From positions 266-64,265 of the forward strand of contig NZ_LVHF01000018.1 of the NCBI RefSeq assembly GCF_001650345.1: a stretch of 64,000 nt of DNA. The letters run 5' to 3'. This stretch comes from Photobacterium jeanii (GTDB taxonomy: Bacteria; Pseudomonadota; Gammaproteobacteria; Enterobacterales; Vibrionaceae). The notes under the pieces are model-generated. The model searched no databases. It saw only the letters and a program-made list of their open reading frames with translations, and was not told the DNA's origin. The translations under genes and the position numbers were made by a program. Below are positions 28,041 to 37,780 of the stretch, piece by piece. Position 1 is the stretch's first letter. Each line of letters starts with the position of its first letter.

Positions 28041-28512
28041 TCAGCGTCAGATAAATCGCATTCACTACACAATATGGTTTGTTGTTGTACTTATTCTGGT
28101 TATCGCATTGCGTGTTGAGTGGCGAAAAGTGAATGAAAAAGCCGATGATATTGCGATGCGCTTAACGATAAAAAGCCTTAATGAAGGGGCGGTCGCAATG
28201 CGCCAAATGTGGGAGTTAAATAATCGTCCAGCGACGTTGAAAGTGGATGATATTGATGTGATTTTTACCGCTAAAGGTTGGCCACGAGTAGAACAGAATA
28301 ATAGTCTGGATTGTTACAATTTATGGCGACTTTTATCGCCTGCCAATATTCCGGCGCCTCATATCTCAATGTTGTATAGCAAAGAACCGAAATCTGTGAC
28401 ATATGAATCATGTGTATACGAAATAAGTGCTGGAAAATGGCTGGAATTATTTTATGGAAATGAGACAATAAAGTTAAATGACTTTGTGGCAGAAAAGTCG
28501 ACGAAAAGTTGA
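28021..28512 (+). CDS. mshF: MSHA protein MshF
   Basis: 163 aa starting at the ATG inside the end of mshG. One N-terminal TM helix (about 14-31: IWFVVVLILVIALRVEW) is followed by a periplasmic domain of about 130 residues with two Cys (in LDCYNLW and ESCVYEI). No enzymatic motif is seen and the family is poorly described. The position between platform and pilins suggests an assembly role. AT content rises from here through the pilin genes. Confidence 0.78.
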   Translation: MLPEVFNQRQINRIHYTIWFVVVLILVIALRVEWRKVNEKADDIAMRLTIKSLNEGAVAMRQMWELNNRPATLKVDDIDVIFTAKGWPRVEQNNSLDCYNLWRLLSPANIPAPHISMLYSKEPKSVTYESCVYEISAGKWLELFYGNETIKLNDFVAEKSTKS

Positions 28513-28530
28513 CGCTTTTACGAGGTGGGT

Positions 28531-29121
28531 ATGAAGAAACAAATCGGCTTTTCTTTAGTGGAATTGGTGATTGTAATAATTGTTGTCGGTTTGTTGGCTG
28601 TTGCCGCTTTACCACGTTTTTTAAACGTAACAGATGAAGCTAAAAAGTCGTCAATTCAAGGGGTTGCAGGTGGTTTTGCGACAGCTGCACTCTCTGCTCG
28701 AGCGCAATGGGAAGCTTATGGTCGTCCTACTGAAGGTTCGGGCGCGGATCGAGTACAAAAAGTCAATTACGATGGCACTGATTTTTACCTCACTGTTGCC
28801 TCTAGCGATGGTAGCGTGAGTGACGGTTACCCAGTGTCTTTGGACAACAAAAAAATTACAGCGATGGATAACACAGATTGCGTTAATTTAATGCAAAACC
28901 TGTTGCAGAACCCACCGCTTGTGACGAGTAATTCATCGGAAGCACAAACAGGAAAATACCTGTTTTACGTTAATCAAGTAACGTCGGGTAACCAACGTGC
29001 GTGCCGATACTATCAGTTAGCGTCTGCTAACTCACAAGGTGATGTCGTGAGTAACTTAACTTCTGGGCATTCATTTATTTATAAGCCTGCAAAAGGCCAA
29101 GTAGAAGTCGTGCTGAATTAA
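28531..29121 (+). CDS. mshB: MSHA pilin-like protein MshB
   Basis: 196 aa type IV prepilin. The leader MKKQIG is cleaved before FSLVELVIVII, with Glu5 present, and the hydrophobic alpha-1N is typical. The C-terminal domain has a Cys pair (DCVNLMQ and RACRYYQ). It is larger than the MshA proteins and precedes them, as expected for the MshB minor pilin. The ATG at 28531 has GAGGTGG upstream; a GTG two codons earlier is also in frame. Confidence 0.88.
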   Translation: MKKQIGFSLVELVIVIIVVGLLAVAALPRFLNVTDEAKKSSIQGVAGGFATAALSARAQWEAYGRPTEGSGADRVQKVNYDGTDFYLTVASSDGSVSDGYPVSLDNKKITAMDNTDCVNLMQNLLQNPPLVTSNSSEAQTGKYLFYVNQVTSGNQRACRYYQLASANSQGDVVSNLTSGHSFIYKPAKGQVEVVLN

Positions 29122-29163
29122 TGCAGCAAATTTTTAATTAGGGTAGAGAAGTAGGAGAAATAT

Positions 29164-29658
29164 ATGAAGCGTCAAGGTGGTTTTACACTGATAGAACTTG
29201 TAGTTGTAATTGTTATTCTCGGTATCTTAGCTGTGACCGCGGCACCTCGTTTTTTGAATTTGCAAGGCGATGCACGTAACGCCGCGCTACAAGGTTTGAA
29301 AGGTGCCATCAATGGTGGTGCAGGCATTGTTTACGGTAAAGCCGCTGTTGAAGGGAAAGAGTCGGACTCTTCACCTCAAACTATTGGTAAATCACCAAAT
29401 CAGGTTGAAATTGTTTATGGATATCCAACAGCGACATCAGCAGGTATTGTTGCAACAATTTCAAATTTCAGTGATGACTGGGAAATTGTAAAAGATACAG
29501 GTAAAGAAAATGCAGCAGGGAAAACAATTAAGCTGACATTTAAACAATACAAAGACACAGCAGAAGGAAGTATTCCTAGTAAGTGTTTCTTAACGTATAC
29601 CGCGGCGGACTCAACAAATCCTGCCAAAGTCGAAATTACAGCAGATGCATGTAAATAA
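29164..29658 (+). CDS. mshA: MSHA major pilin MshA, copy 1
   Basis: 164 aa class IVa prepilin with leader MKRQGG and mature FTLIELVVVIVILG. A disulfide loop is predicted between Cys141 and Cys163 near the C terminus. It has a good ribosome site (AGGAGA). It is followed 27 nt later by a second pilin gene sharing about 59 of the first 66 residues but diverging after that. The middle of the gene is AT-rich (22 G/C in the 60 bases from 29461). Either copy may be the main subunit; which one matches characterised MshA best needs alignment. Confidence 0.9.
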   Translation: MKRQGGFTLIELVVVIVILGILAVTAAPRFLNLQGDARNAALQGLKGAINGGAGIVYGKAAVEGKESDSSPQTIGKSPNQVEIVYGYPTATSAGIVATISNFSDDWEIVKDTGKENAAGKTIKLTFKQYKDTAEGSIPSKCFLTYTAADSTNPAKVEITADACK

Positions 29659-29685
29659 TATTAATAAGGTTTAAAGAGAGAAAAT

Positions 29686-30150
29686 ATGAAACGCCAAAAT
29701 GGTTTTACACTGATTGAATTAGTGGTAGTGATTGTAATTTTGGGGATCTTGGCAGTTACGGCAGCTCCTCGCTTTTTGAACTTACAAGATGATGCGCGTA
29801 ATGCGTCACTTGAAGGCCTTAAAGGTGCCATTAATGGTGCTGCAGGTATTGTTTATGGTAAGTCTGCTATTGAAGGTAAAGAGAGAAAGAGTGCAGATAA
29901 AATTACCGTTGATGGCCAAGATTTAAATGTTGTATATGGTTACCCTAAAGCAGCAGATATTGATAAAGCAGTTCAGCTTGATCTAACGTCAGAATGGAAG
30001 GTTGCAAATGTATCTGGTGCGACAGGCACTAAGAAAGCATTTACCTTAAAAAATTATGCTGAAGATCCAGTAACTAAATGTTACGTACTTTACACTGAAG
30101 CACAATCTGCAGTTTCAGCTGCAACAGTCTCAGTTACTGAATGTGAATAA
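29686..30150 (+). CDS. mshA: MSHA major pilin MshA, copy 2 (paralogue)
   Basis: 154 aa prepilin, leader MKRQNG and mature FTLIELVVVIVILG. The architecture equals copy 1: the shared marks VYGYP, a Trp near 104, KCY..YT with Cys132, and the last Cys at 153. Codons in the identical N-terminal helix differ at many third positions from copy 1, so the duplication is old or one copy was acquired from a diverged relative. Purifying selection on the helix is evident. Overlapping inverted repeats follow before mshC. Confidence 0.9.
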   Translation: MKRQNGFTLIELVVVIVILGILAVTAAPRFLNLQDDARNASLEGLKGAINGAAGIVYGKSAIEGKERKSADKITVDGQDLNVVYGYPKAADIDKAVQLDLTSEWKVANVSGATGTKKAFTLKNYAEDPVTKCYVLYTEAQSAVSAATVSVTECE

Positions 30151-30156
30151 TCATTA

Positions 30157-30216
30157 TAGAGCCTCCTTGTGAGGCTCTATCTCATCATGGTGTGTTAGCG
30201 CCTTGATGAGATAGAG
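30157..30216 (+). promoter_or_regulatory. two overlapping, mutually exclusive RNA hairpins between mshA copy 2 and mshC
   Basis: Hairpin 1 has perfect 9-bp arms TAGAGCCTC (30157-30165) and GAGGCTCTA (30171-30179). Hairpin 2 has perfect 13-bp arms CTCTATCTCATCA (30175-30187) and TGATGAGATAGAG (30204-30216). The arms share 30175-30179, so both cannot form fully at once. Neither is followed by a clean T-run, though TCTTTCC follows the second. It lies in the largest gap of the pilin gene block, directly after the major pilin genes, where partial termination or 3'-end protection would raise pilin mRNA over downstream genes. Function is inferred. Confidence 0.6.
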
Positions 30217-30248
30217 TCTTTCCTCCCCGCTAGATACTAAGGTTGCCT

Positions 30249-30758
30249 ATGCCTCGTCGCCCGCAGGGGTTTACCCTCATCGAACTTATCATTGTACTGT
30301 TGCTTATCGGTATTTTAGGGGTAACGGCATTTTCTCGTTTATCTGGCAAAAGCACTTTCTCTGCACAAGTTGCGCGTGACCAAGCTATTTCTATTGCGCG
30401 CCAAATCCAAATCACAGCAATGAATCAAGGCAATATAGCCAATGCTGCAGATCCCGATTGTTATCTCTTACAAGTCAATAGCACGGGGTTTGGTGCATTG
30501 GCGAAGTGTTTTGATCAAAGTAGTGATCATTTATTAGCCTCGGAAGCTGGTGTGAAAGTAGAAGCCAAGCTCGACAGCAAACTGGTACCGGGCATCTATA
30601 TGGCATTCGATGCTTTAGGGCGACCAAGAGCGAATTGGAAAGCTGACAGTAATAGAATGTGTGTGGATGCTGATTGCATCGTCACTTTTACCGCAACGAA
30701 TGGAGCTGATGCTTCGCTTTGTATTAACGGAGAAGGGTACATCAGTGATTGTCAGTAA
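30249..30758 (+). CDS. mshC: MSHA minor pilin MshC (GspH/FimT-like)
   Basis: 169 aa prepilin with leader MPRRPQG and mature FTLIELIIVLLLIG. The globular part has conserved DCYLL and a C-terminal LCINGEGYISDCQ. The layout fits a GspH/FimU-type initiation pilin. The ATG at 30249 is preceded by AAGG; a TTG two codons upstream is ignored. It comes after the structured 98-nt gap behind the major pilins and overlaps mshD. Confidence 0.86.
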   Translation: MPRRPQGFTLIELIIVLLLIGILGVTAFSRLSGKSTFSAQVARDQAISIARQIQITAMNQGNIANAADPDCYLLQVNSTGFGALAKCFDQSSDHLLASEAGVKVEAKLDSKLVPGIYMAFDALGRPRANWKADSNRMCVDADCIVTFTATNGADASLCINGEGYISDCQ

Positions 30759-31356
30759 TCAGCGAGGTTTCACCTTAATTGAAGCATTGTTAGCGATTGT
30801 AATTTTGGCTATCGCAATGGCAATGATGATCACTGTGATGTTCCCTCAAGCCAGAGAATCAGGTGAAATCCACTACCAAGCCCGTTCAGCAGCCCTTGCG
30901 AATGCAGTGTTAAGCGAAGTATTGGCGCGAAGCTTTGACGAGAATAGTGATCATAATGGAGGCAACTATCGCTGCGGAGATACTGGTAGTAATGTGATTA
31001 CCCCTGTCCCTGCTTGTAAAACGACACTAGGTCCTGATAGTGGTGAACTTGACCCTAATGGCGGCTTAATTCGTGATGTGGTCAATGATGTTGATGATTA
31101 TATTGGTTGCTGGGCCGATAAAGCATCTGACTGTGATGGTCTTGAACCTTATCGTGGAAAGTTAAATAACGTGGTTGGTAGTGATATCGCGTTGGACTAT
31201 CCTCATTTTCGCCTCAATATTTCGGTGGTATACGATAACGGCTTAACAGGCGGTGAAGATATTGCAGGCAAGGGGTTACATAAGTTAGTAACCACTACCA
31301 TATGGGCTTCTCGGTTTGGCCCTTATGAATACAAAGCCTATAGGAGTAATTACTGA
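30745..31356 (+). CDS. mshD: MSHA minor pilin MshD (GspI/PilV-like)
   Basis: 203 aa. The best start is GTG at 30745 (MIVSNQRG), with AAGG 9 nt upstream; it gives a normal short leader before FTLIEALLAIVILA. The overlap with the mshC end is 14 nt. Four or more Cys in the globular part (YRCGDTG, PACKTT, IGCWADKASDC) suggest several disulfides. An ATG further upstream at 30661 would add 28 residues that do not fit a leader. Confidence 0.84.
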   Translation: MIVSNQRGFTLIEALLAIVILAIAMAMMITVMFPQARESGEIHYQARSAALANAVLSEVLARSFDENSDHNGGNYRCGDTGSNVITPVPACKTTLGPDSGELDPNGGLIRDVVNDVDDYIGCWADKASDCDGLEPYRGKLNNVVGSDIALDYPHFRLNISVVYDNGLTGGEDIAGKGLHKLVTTTIWASRFGPYEYKAYRSNY

Positions 31357-32117
31357 TGCTTCAGCGTGGTTTTACTCTGATTGAAATGGTGCTCACTATG
31401 GTGGTGATTGCCATTATTACCTTAGGGGTAAGTAGTTACTTACAGTTAGGTGCTGACGGCTATGTCGATACTGTGATTCGGGAGCGACAGCAAGGTGAAG
31501 CGCGGTTTGCGATGGAGCGGATCAGTCGTGAAGTAAGGCATGCAGTGCCCAATAGTTTGAGCGTCAGCACAGATAATAAGTGCTTAACCTTCGTGCCGAT
31601 AAAACAGCATGGTTTTTATTTTGATTTCACCAATCTGACTAATCAGCTTAATGTCGTGAAGCCTTCAGGTTCTTCTGCTGGTAATGTTGGCGATCGCCTG
31701 ATTATTAATCCAAGTCATTCTGATGATTTTTTTCCTCCTGTTGCGAATAAGGTGGATGCGTTAGCGCAATCTGCTCGAATTGAGCAGCAATCTACCAATT
31801 CATACACCTTAAAAACGACTCGCATTCCGACGTTTGCCTCACTTTCCAGTGGCGAGCGTTTTTACACCTATGATCGCCGTATTACTTTTTGTTTTACTGG
31901 TACCGAACTGACGCGTAACGGTTTGATTTGGGAATCGCAGCAATCAGAAAATGAAGCGGTCATGGCAAAAAATATTAACCGAGTTAAGAGTTCATTTAAT
32001 TTGAGCTCTGCATCGTTATCACGTAGTGCTTTAGTTCAAATTACGATGGTGATTGGCAACCGCAAGGAAGAAGAGTCTCAGTTTAGTCATGATGTGCAGG
32101 TGCTCAATGTTCCATAA
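31356..32117 (+). CDS. mshO: MSHA minor pilin MshO (GspJ/PilW-like)
   Basis: 253 aa prepilin, leader MLQRG and mature FTLIEMVLTMVVIA. The RFAMERISREVRHAVP stretch after the hydrophobic helix is typical of GspJ/PilW-like minor pilins. The start overlaps the mshD stop (TGATG), with TAGGAG upstream. The end overlaps mshP by 11 nt. Confidence 0.86.
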   Translation: MLQRGFTLIEMVLTMVVIAIITLGVSSYLQLGADGYVDTVIRERQQGEARFAMERISREVRHAVPNSLSVSTDNKCLTFVPIKQHGFYFDFTNLTNQLNVVKPSGSSAGNVGDRLIINPSHSDDFFPPVANKVDALAQSARIEQQSTNSYTLKTTRIPTFASLSSGERFYTYDRRITFCFTGTELTRNGLIWESQQSENEAVMAKNINRVKSSFNLSSASLSRSALVQITMVIGNRKEEESQFSHDVQVLNVP

Positions 32118-32526
32118 ACAGCAAGGTAGTACGTTAGTGATTGTACTTTTTGTCTTAACAGCTATGGCAGTGATGGCGGTTGGTATGGTGAAGCTTAATT
32201 GGTCACAGAGCGATACAACGGCCAAAGAAGTGCTATCAACCCGAGCTTGGTTTGCCGCGAACAGCGGTAATGAAGTGGGCCTAGCAAAATTGTTTCCATT
32301 GGGAGATGAGGTTAAGGCGGTGGGCTGTAAAACAGCTTTCGGCGCAACAGAAAAGCTTTCATTGAATATGATTGCTGGTTGTTCAATTCAAGTAACTTGT
32401 GATGAGTATAAAGTCTCAGGGGCAATGACAACCTATCAACTAACCAGCATGGCAACCTGCGGTAGTAACAAAAATCAAGTCAGCAGAATTCAAGAAACAT
32501 GGGCAAAGGATATTACTGAGTATTAA
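32107..32526 (+). CDS. mshP: MSHA minor pilin MshP (GspK/PilX-like)
   Basis: 139 aa from the ATG at 32107. Leader MFHKQQG, mature STLVIVLFVLTAMAVMAVG. Glu5 of the mature pilin is missing (Ile in that place), a trait shared with GspK, the tip subunit of type II pseudopili. The region after the helix (TRAWFAANSGNEVGLAKLFP) is the PilX/GspK hallmark. It has several Cys in a short globular domain. The stop is 2 nt before mshQ. Confidence 0.84.
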   Translation: MFHKQQGSTLVIVLFVLTAMAVMAVGMVKLNWSQSDTTAKEVLSTRAWFAANSGNEVGLAKLFPLGDEVKAVGCKTAFGATEKLSLNMIAGCSIQVTCDEYKVSGAMTTYQLTSMATCGSNKNQVSRIQETWAKDITEY

Positions 32527-32528
32527 TC

Positions 32529-35500
32529 ATGAAAATAATAAAATATTTAGCATATGTTCTTCTTGTTGCTTTGAGTTGCTCTTTGCATGCTGCTGAACCA
32601 ACGTTTGAATTTGGTGAATTGAACGTAAGAGGTGATTGTTTTAATCAAAACTGTGAGATTAAGTTTAAAAAAACATATGCTAAAAAACCTCTTGTTTTTG
32701 TTATGTCGACGATTGAACGTAACGGTCGAGATGCACCTTCTAATTTGTTTGTAACAAAAGTCACAACTACCTCCGCGACGATTCGACAGCATCTAGCTCC
32801 CTTTCGAAGTAAAGATAATAAAGGTAGAACAATACTACAGGTTAAAGAAGTTGGGCAAAGTTGTAATAATCGAAATTTTTGCTTAGAGAAACTGCCTAAT
32901 AATAAAATCAATTACTTTGTGATTGAAGAGGGTGAAGTTAATTTTGGTGGTAAGGGGCGTATAAAAGCAGGAAAGATCTCAGTTAATAAGTATTTAAAGG
33001 GGGGAGTGAAATTACCTTGGAGTGATGTCGATGATTATACGACAGAAGTACGGTTTAGTAATAATTTCACTAACCCTGGAATATTAGTGAGTATTCAAGG
33101 TAATGGAGAAAACTATTCCCAAAGAAGTCATTGGATAACGCCTGTTGTGCCTTATGTTGATTTAGGGTTTACAGTGAATCGTTTTTATCTTGGTTTAGAT
33201 CGCTCTGAAGTTGATAGCAGTTCGTTTGATCATGATGATGGGCCAGCTAAAGAAGTCGCTTATATCATTGCCGAAGGTGCCGGTGTCTATAAAGGGTTGC
33301 AGTTTACAATGGGCGCTGGTGCAACACCGAATACGTTAGATGATGACTTAAAAGGTTTTGACAAAGTAACTATTCCTATTATTCGGCAGTGTGACAAGTT
33401 CATTGAAATACCTGGATCAAGTGGCTTTACAGAACAACCGATGATCCTTGCTTCTAAGAGCTCAAGAAAAGGTAACAATGGTGGCTGGTTAAGGTATTGT
33501 CAGGCAAAAAAAACAGGTAACGATTACTCGGTTAGTTTTGTTAATGATGAGGATCTTAATGAGCGAAAACAAAACACTTTAGAGCGTAAGCATGCCTCTG
33601 AAAATATAGGGTTTATGGCTTTTCAACGAAAAGTTAGCGAAGAAGTTTGTGATATTTTTACAGGGCCTGCACAGACTTGGAGCCAGAGTGCTGAAGTTGA
33701 AGTGAAAGAACATTCGAAAATTTATAATGCCATGAGTGGATATCAGCTCGGTTTTCCTGACAATGGTGATATGAAGTTTAACTACGACAGTTGTGTTAAT
33801 CGTGCTTGTGAGCCTACACCTAGTTTAATGCTTCCATCACTTACTTTAGAAACTTTCCGTTATGGTGATAAAGAAGTTAAGTTAAGTACTGGCAGCAAAA
33901 CAATCTCTCCTGATCGTTATAAAGAAATAAAAGTTGAAGGCTCATCGAATTTAACTTTAAATGCAGGTGAGTATTGGGTACAAGAATTTAAATTAGAGGG
34001 AAGTTCGAAACTTATTGTTAATGGTCAAGTCACAGTTCATATTTTAAAAGAATTTAAAGTTAGTGGGTCTGGATTTATTAATTATGAGCAAGGGAGTAAA
34101 CCTGATAACTTGATTATTCTAGGTCATAACTCTGACTCTGAAATAAAAATGGATGCTGGCAGTGCGAGTCAAGATAATCGACAGGGTATTGTGGCTAAAG
34201 CGTTGATATTAGCTGGTGATGAGGTTCTATTAAAAAATACGGTTTTACATGGTGCTGTGACGACTCGTGAATTAAAAATGGAATCATTCGCTAAGATTAT
34301 TGGCGATAGTGACTGTTTTGATTCAGGCCCGACATACCGCCTTGAAATATCACCAGATAAAAAAGATAAAGTACTCGCTTGTGATGGAGAAGAAATTACT
34401 TTCTCAATTATCGATGAAACTACTAATAAAGTGGCTGAGAACTTTACTGGATCGCTAGAAATAACCGCACCATCAACAACACCAAATAATGCCGATGTGT
34501 GCTGGTTTAATAGTGCTTCAGCGCCGGTAGGGACGTGTCCTTCCAAAATTACGCATCAGTTTAATAGTGAAACTGGCTCGGTTAAATATAAGCTATCGAG
34601 TAAAGATCTTGCATCAATTAATATCCAAGCAAAACTCACCAGCCATGGTGATGTCACCAAAACTGCGGGGGCTTATACCTTTGTGCCGTTTGCTCTAGCG
34701 ATTGAGAATAAAGACTTCGTTGATAATGTTCCTTTTGGCCAAATTGTAGGGCGTGAATTTGGCTGGGATATCGTTGCTAAGGCTAAAGCAGGTAATAGCC
34801 GCCGCTGTGATGTGATGGAAGGTTATACCGGAAATCGTAAATTAACGGTTTCACATACACAGAGCTTAACCAATGGAGGTAAGCAGCTGAGAATAAAATC
34901 AAATAAACCGGGCTCTAATTTTAAGAACGCATCGGGTGATTTTGATTTTATTTTTGTGAAAGGTAAAGCCACTGGCAACAAAGGGATATATTCGGAAGCT
35001 GGCAAGGTGATGCTGAATATCACAGATAAGCAATATCAGGGTAAGCCTTCAGAGATGGCCGCAAGTGAAAATTTCTACTTTCGTCCATTTGCTTTAGCGT
35101 TATGTGATTGGAATGATAAAAATAGCTCTTTATTTAAAGGAGATGCAAACACTGGCAGCGGGCTAGCAAAAGCTGGCGAACGCATCAATTTTTACGCTAA
35201 ACCGTTAGCATGGATGGGGAGTGATTATGCATCGAATAACTCATTTAAAACGCCAATCGTCAATAAGAATGAAGATCACTACTGCGGACAAACCGCGTTA
35301 ACGCAGTTTGTTGATGATACTGTCCAAACAGATTTAAATGTGGGTGTTTACTCACTTGATACCCCTAGTAGTGGAAAGCTTGGAGACAATGTCTTTGGGG
35401 ATGATGCTAAATTCAAAGCTGGTGATGACTATGGTAAAGGTATTGTTGGTTGGGGTGATGTAGGCAGTTTTAAGGTGGGGTTAGGATCGGATGATTACTT

Positions 35501-36569
35501 GATAAAAGGACTTGCGGTTCCACCTGCACCGTTTCGAATTGGTAGGATTTATCCGGCTTATTTTGAGTTAACTTCAAGTGCTGTGAAAAATGCCCATCCT
35601 GCGAATTCGCTGACAGGCTTCACCTATATGAATCAAGAGTGGGGCTATGATTTCACTCTAACGGCAAAAGCAAATGGTTATACAGAACCAACAACTAATT
35701 ACGGCCTGTTAAAACCTGAGTTTCAAGCTAAAGTTCGCTTAGCGCTTGTTGACGGCGATGCCGCAGACAAAGCCAATAATGATTGGAGTGCGCGCTCCAA
35801 ATCTAAGATGTCAGGAGTGTTGGGCCCTTGGACGAGTGCTTCGCTCTCGCATTCGGTTACCGGTGAGATGTTTTCACGTATCAAACAGGGTAAAGGCACG
35901 ATAACGGATAATCGGGTATTCCCGAACATGAAAGTGATGGTGTATAGCAAAAAAGGAGATCACACAGATCCTATTTCCTATAGCTCATCACCGCAAGATC
36001 TCGTCACAGACAGTGAGACGTTCACAGGCTCCGCGTTAGCTGGGCGATTAGATGCTCGTTATGGTCGTATGGTTCTCGATGATGTAGGTAGTGCCTTTGA
36101 TACCTCAGTGACGGTGCCTATGCGAGTGGAATATTGGAACGGTAGTGAGTTTGTGATTAATAAAGATGACAGCTATACCCCGTTTGATGGCGGTAAATAC
36201 TGTAAACAGATGATTTGGCCTACAGGGAGTGGGGCGGATAAATCTAAGTCTGTTCTTCAGGGAAGTGGCAGTCATATTGAAATAGGGAAAACATCCGCGA
36301 TTGAAGCCAATCCTAATCGTACGGGCTTTTATCGTGAACAAGTGCGTTTTTGGCATAAGTTACGCTCAACTCCGCCGTCGCAAATAAAAGGCGAGCAAAC
36401 TATTACTTGCCCTCAAGAACTAGGGTACACCAATCTGCCGTGGTTAACTTATAACTGGCGTGGTGAAGGGGATGAAAGCCCATCTGCGGTGATCACTTTT
36501 GGTGTTTATCGTGGTAACGATCGCATTATTTACCGAGGTGAAAAAGGCATGACAGCACTGCCAAATTAA
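32529..36569 (+). CDS. mshQ: MSHA-associated large exported protein MshQ
   Basis: 1346 aa with a Sec signal peptide (about 1-22, MKIIKYLAYVLLVALSCSLHAA). Residues about 25-240 hold two beta-rich modules resembling H-type lectin folds (KKPLVFVMSTIE; TNPGILVSIQGNGE). Residues about 440-600 form a short-period beta repeat (IKVEGSSNLTLNAGEY, FKLEGSSKLIVNGQ, FKVSGSG). The rest is a long Cys-poor beta region (DUF6701-like). No TM anchor follows the signal peptide, so it may be secreted or tip-bound. The first half is AT-rich and the last quarter is not. A tip adhesin is plausible given its size and last position among the pilin genes, but unproven. Confidence 0.8.
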   Translation: MKIIKYLAYVLLVALSCSLHAAEPTFEFGELNVRGDCFNQNCEIKFKKTYAKKPLVFVMSTIERNGRDAPSNLFVTKVTTTSATIRQHLAPFRSKDNKGRTILQVKEVGQSCNNRNFCLEKLPNNKINYFVIEEGEVNFGGKGRIKAGKISVNKYLKGGVKLPWSDVDDYTTEVRFSNNFTNPGILVSIQGNGENYSQRSHWITPVVPYVDLGFTVNRFYLGLDRSEVDSSSFDHDDGPAKEVAYIIAEGAGVYKGLQFTMGAGATPNTLDDDLKGFDKVTIPIIRQCDKFIEIPGSSGFTEQPMILASKSSRKGNNGGWLRYCQAKKTGNDYSVSFVNDEDLNERKQNTLERKHASENIGFMAFQRKVSEEVCDIFTGPAQTWSQSAEVEVKEHSKIYNAMSGYQLGFPDNGDMKFNYDSCVNRACEPTPSLMLPSLTLETFRYGDKEVKLSTGSKTISPDRYKEIKVEGSSNLTLNAGEYWVQEFKLEGSSKLIVNGQVTVHILKEFKVSGSGFINYEQGSKPDNLIILGHNSDSEIKMDAGSASQDNRQGIVAKALILAGDEVLLKNTVLHGAVTTRELKMESFAKIIGDSDCFDSGPTYRLEISPDKKDKVLACDGEEITFSIIDETTNKVAENFTGSLEITAPSTTPNNADVCWFNSASAPVGTCPSKITHQFNSETGSVKYKLSSKDLASINIQAKLTSHGDVTKTAGAYTFVPFALAIENKDFVDNVPFGQIVGREFGWDIVAKAKAGNSRRCDVMEGYTGNRKLTVSHTQSLTNGGKQLRIKSNKPGSNFKNASGDFDFIFVKGKATGNKGIYSEAGKVMLNITDKQYQGKPSEMAASENFYFRPFALALCDWNDKNSSLFKGDANTGSGLAKAGERINFYAKPLAWMGSDYASNNSFKTPIVNKNEDHYCGQTALTQFVDDTVQTDLNVGVYSLDTPSSGKLGDNVFGDDAKFKAGDDYGKGIVGWGDVGSFKVGLGSDDYLIKGLAVPPAPFRIGRIYPAYFELTSSAVKNAHPANSLTGFTYMNQEWGYDFTLTAKANGYTEPTTNYGLLKPEFQAKVRLALVDGDAADKANNDWSARSKSKMSGVLGPWTSASLSHSVTGEMFSRIKQGKGTITDNRVFPNMKVMVYSKKGDHTDPISYSSSPQDLVTDSETFTGSALAGRLDARYGRMVLDDVGSAFDTSVTVPMRVEYWNGSEFVINKDDSYTPFDGGKYCKQMIWPTGSGADKSKSVLQGSGSHIEIGKTSAIEANPNRTGFYREQVRFWHKLRSTPPSQIKGEQTITCPQELGYTNLPWLTYNWRGEGDESPSAVITFGVYRGNDRIIYRGEKGMTALPN

Positions 36570-36687
36570 GTGGATCCATAAATAAAATGCGGATCTGTGG
36601 CAGGTTTGACAAAGCATACCTTGTGTCACTTCCTGCCCCTTGGTACATTTAGCGCAATTTAACGAATTTGTAAGCTTGCAGGATTAG

Positions 36688-37740
<1,053 letters not shown>

Positions 37741-37780
37741 TGCCAGCAATGGCGATTGATAAAACAGGTTATAGCGTTAC

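Noticed and set aside
29122..30248. Insertion sequence or phage-mediated duplication behind the two mshA genes
   Set aside because: No terminal inverted repeats, target-site duplications or transposase remnants are seen, and the synonymous divergence shows the copies are not a fresh duplication.
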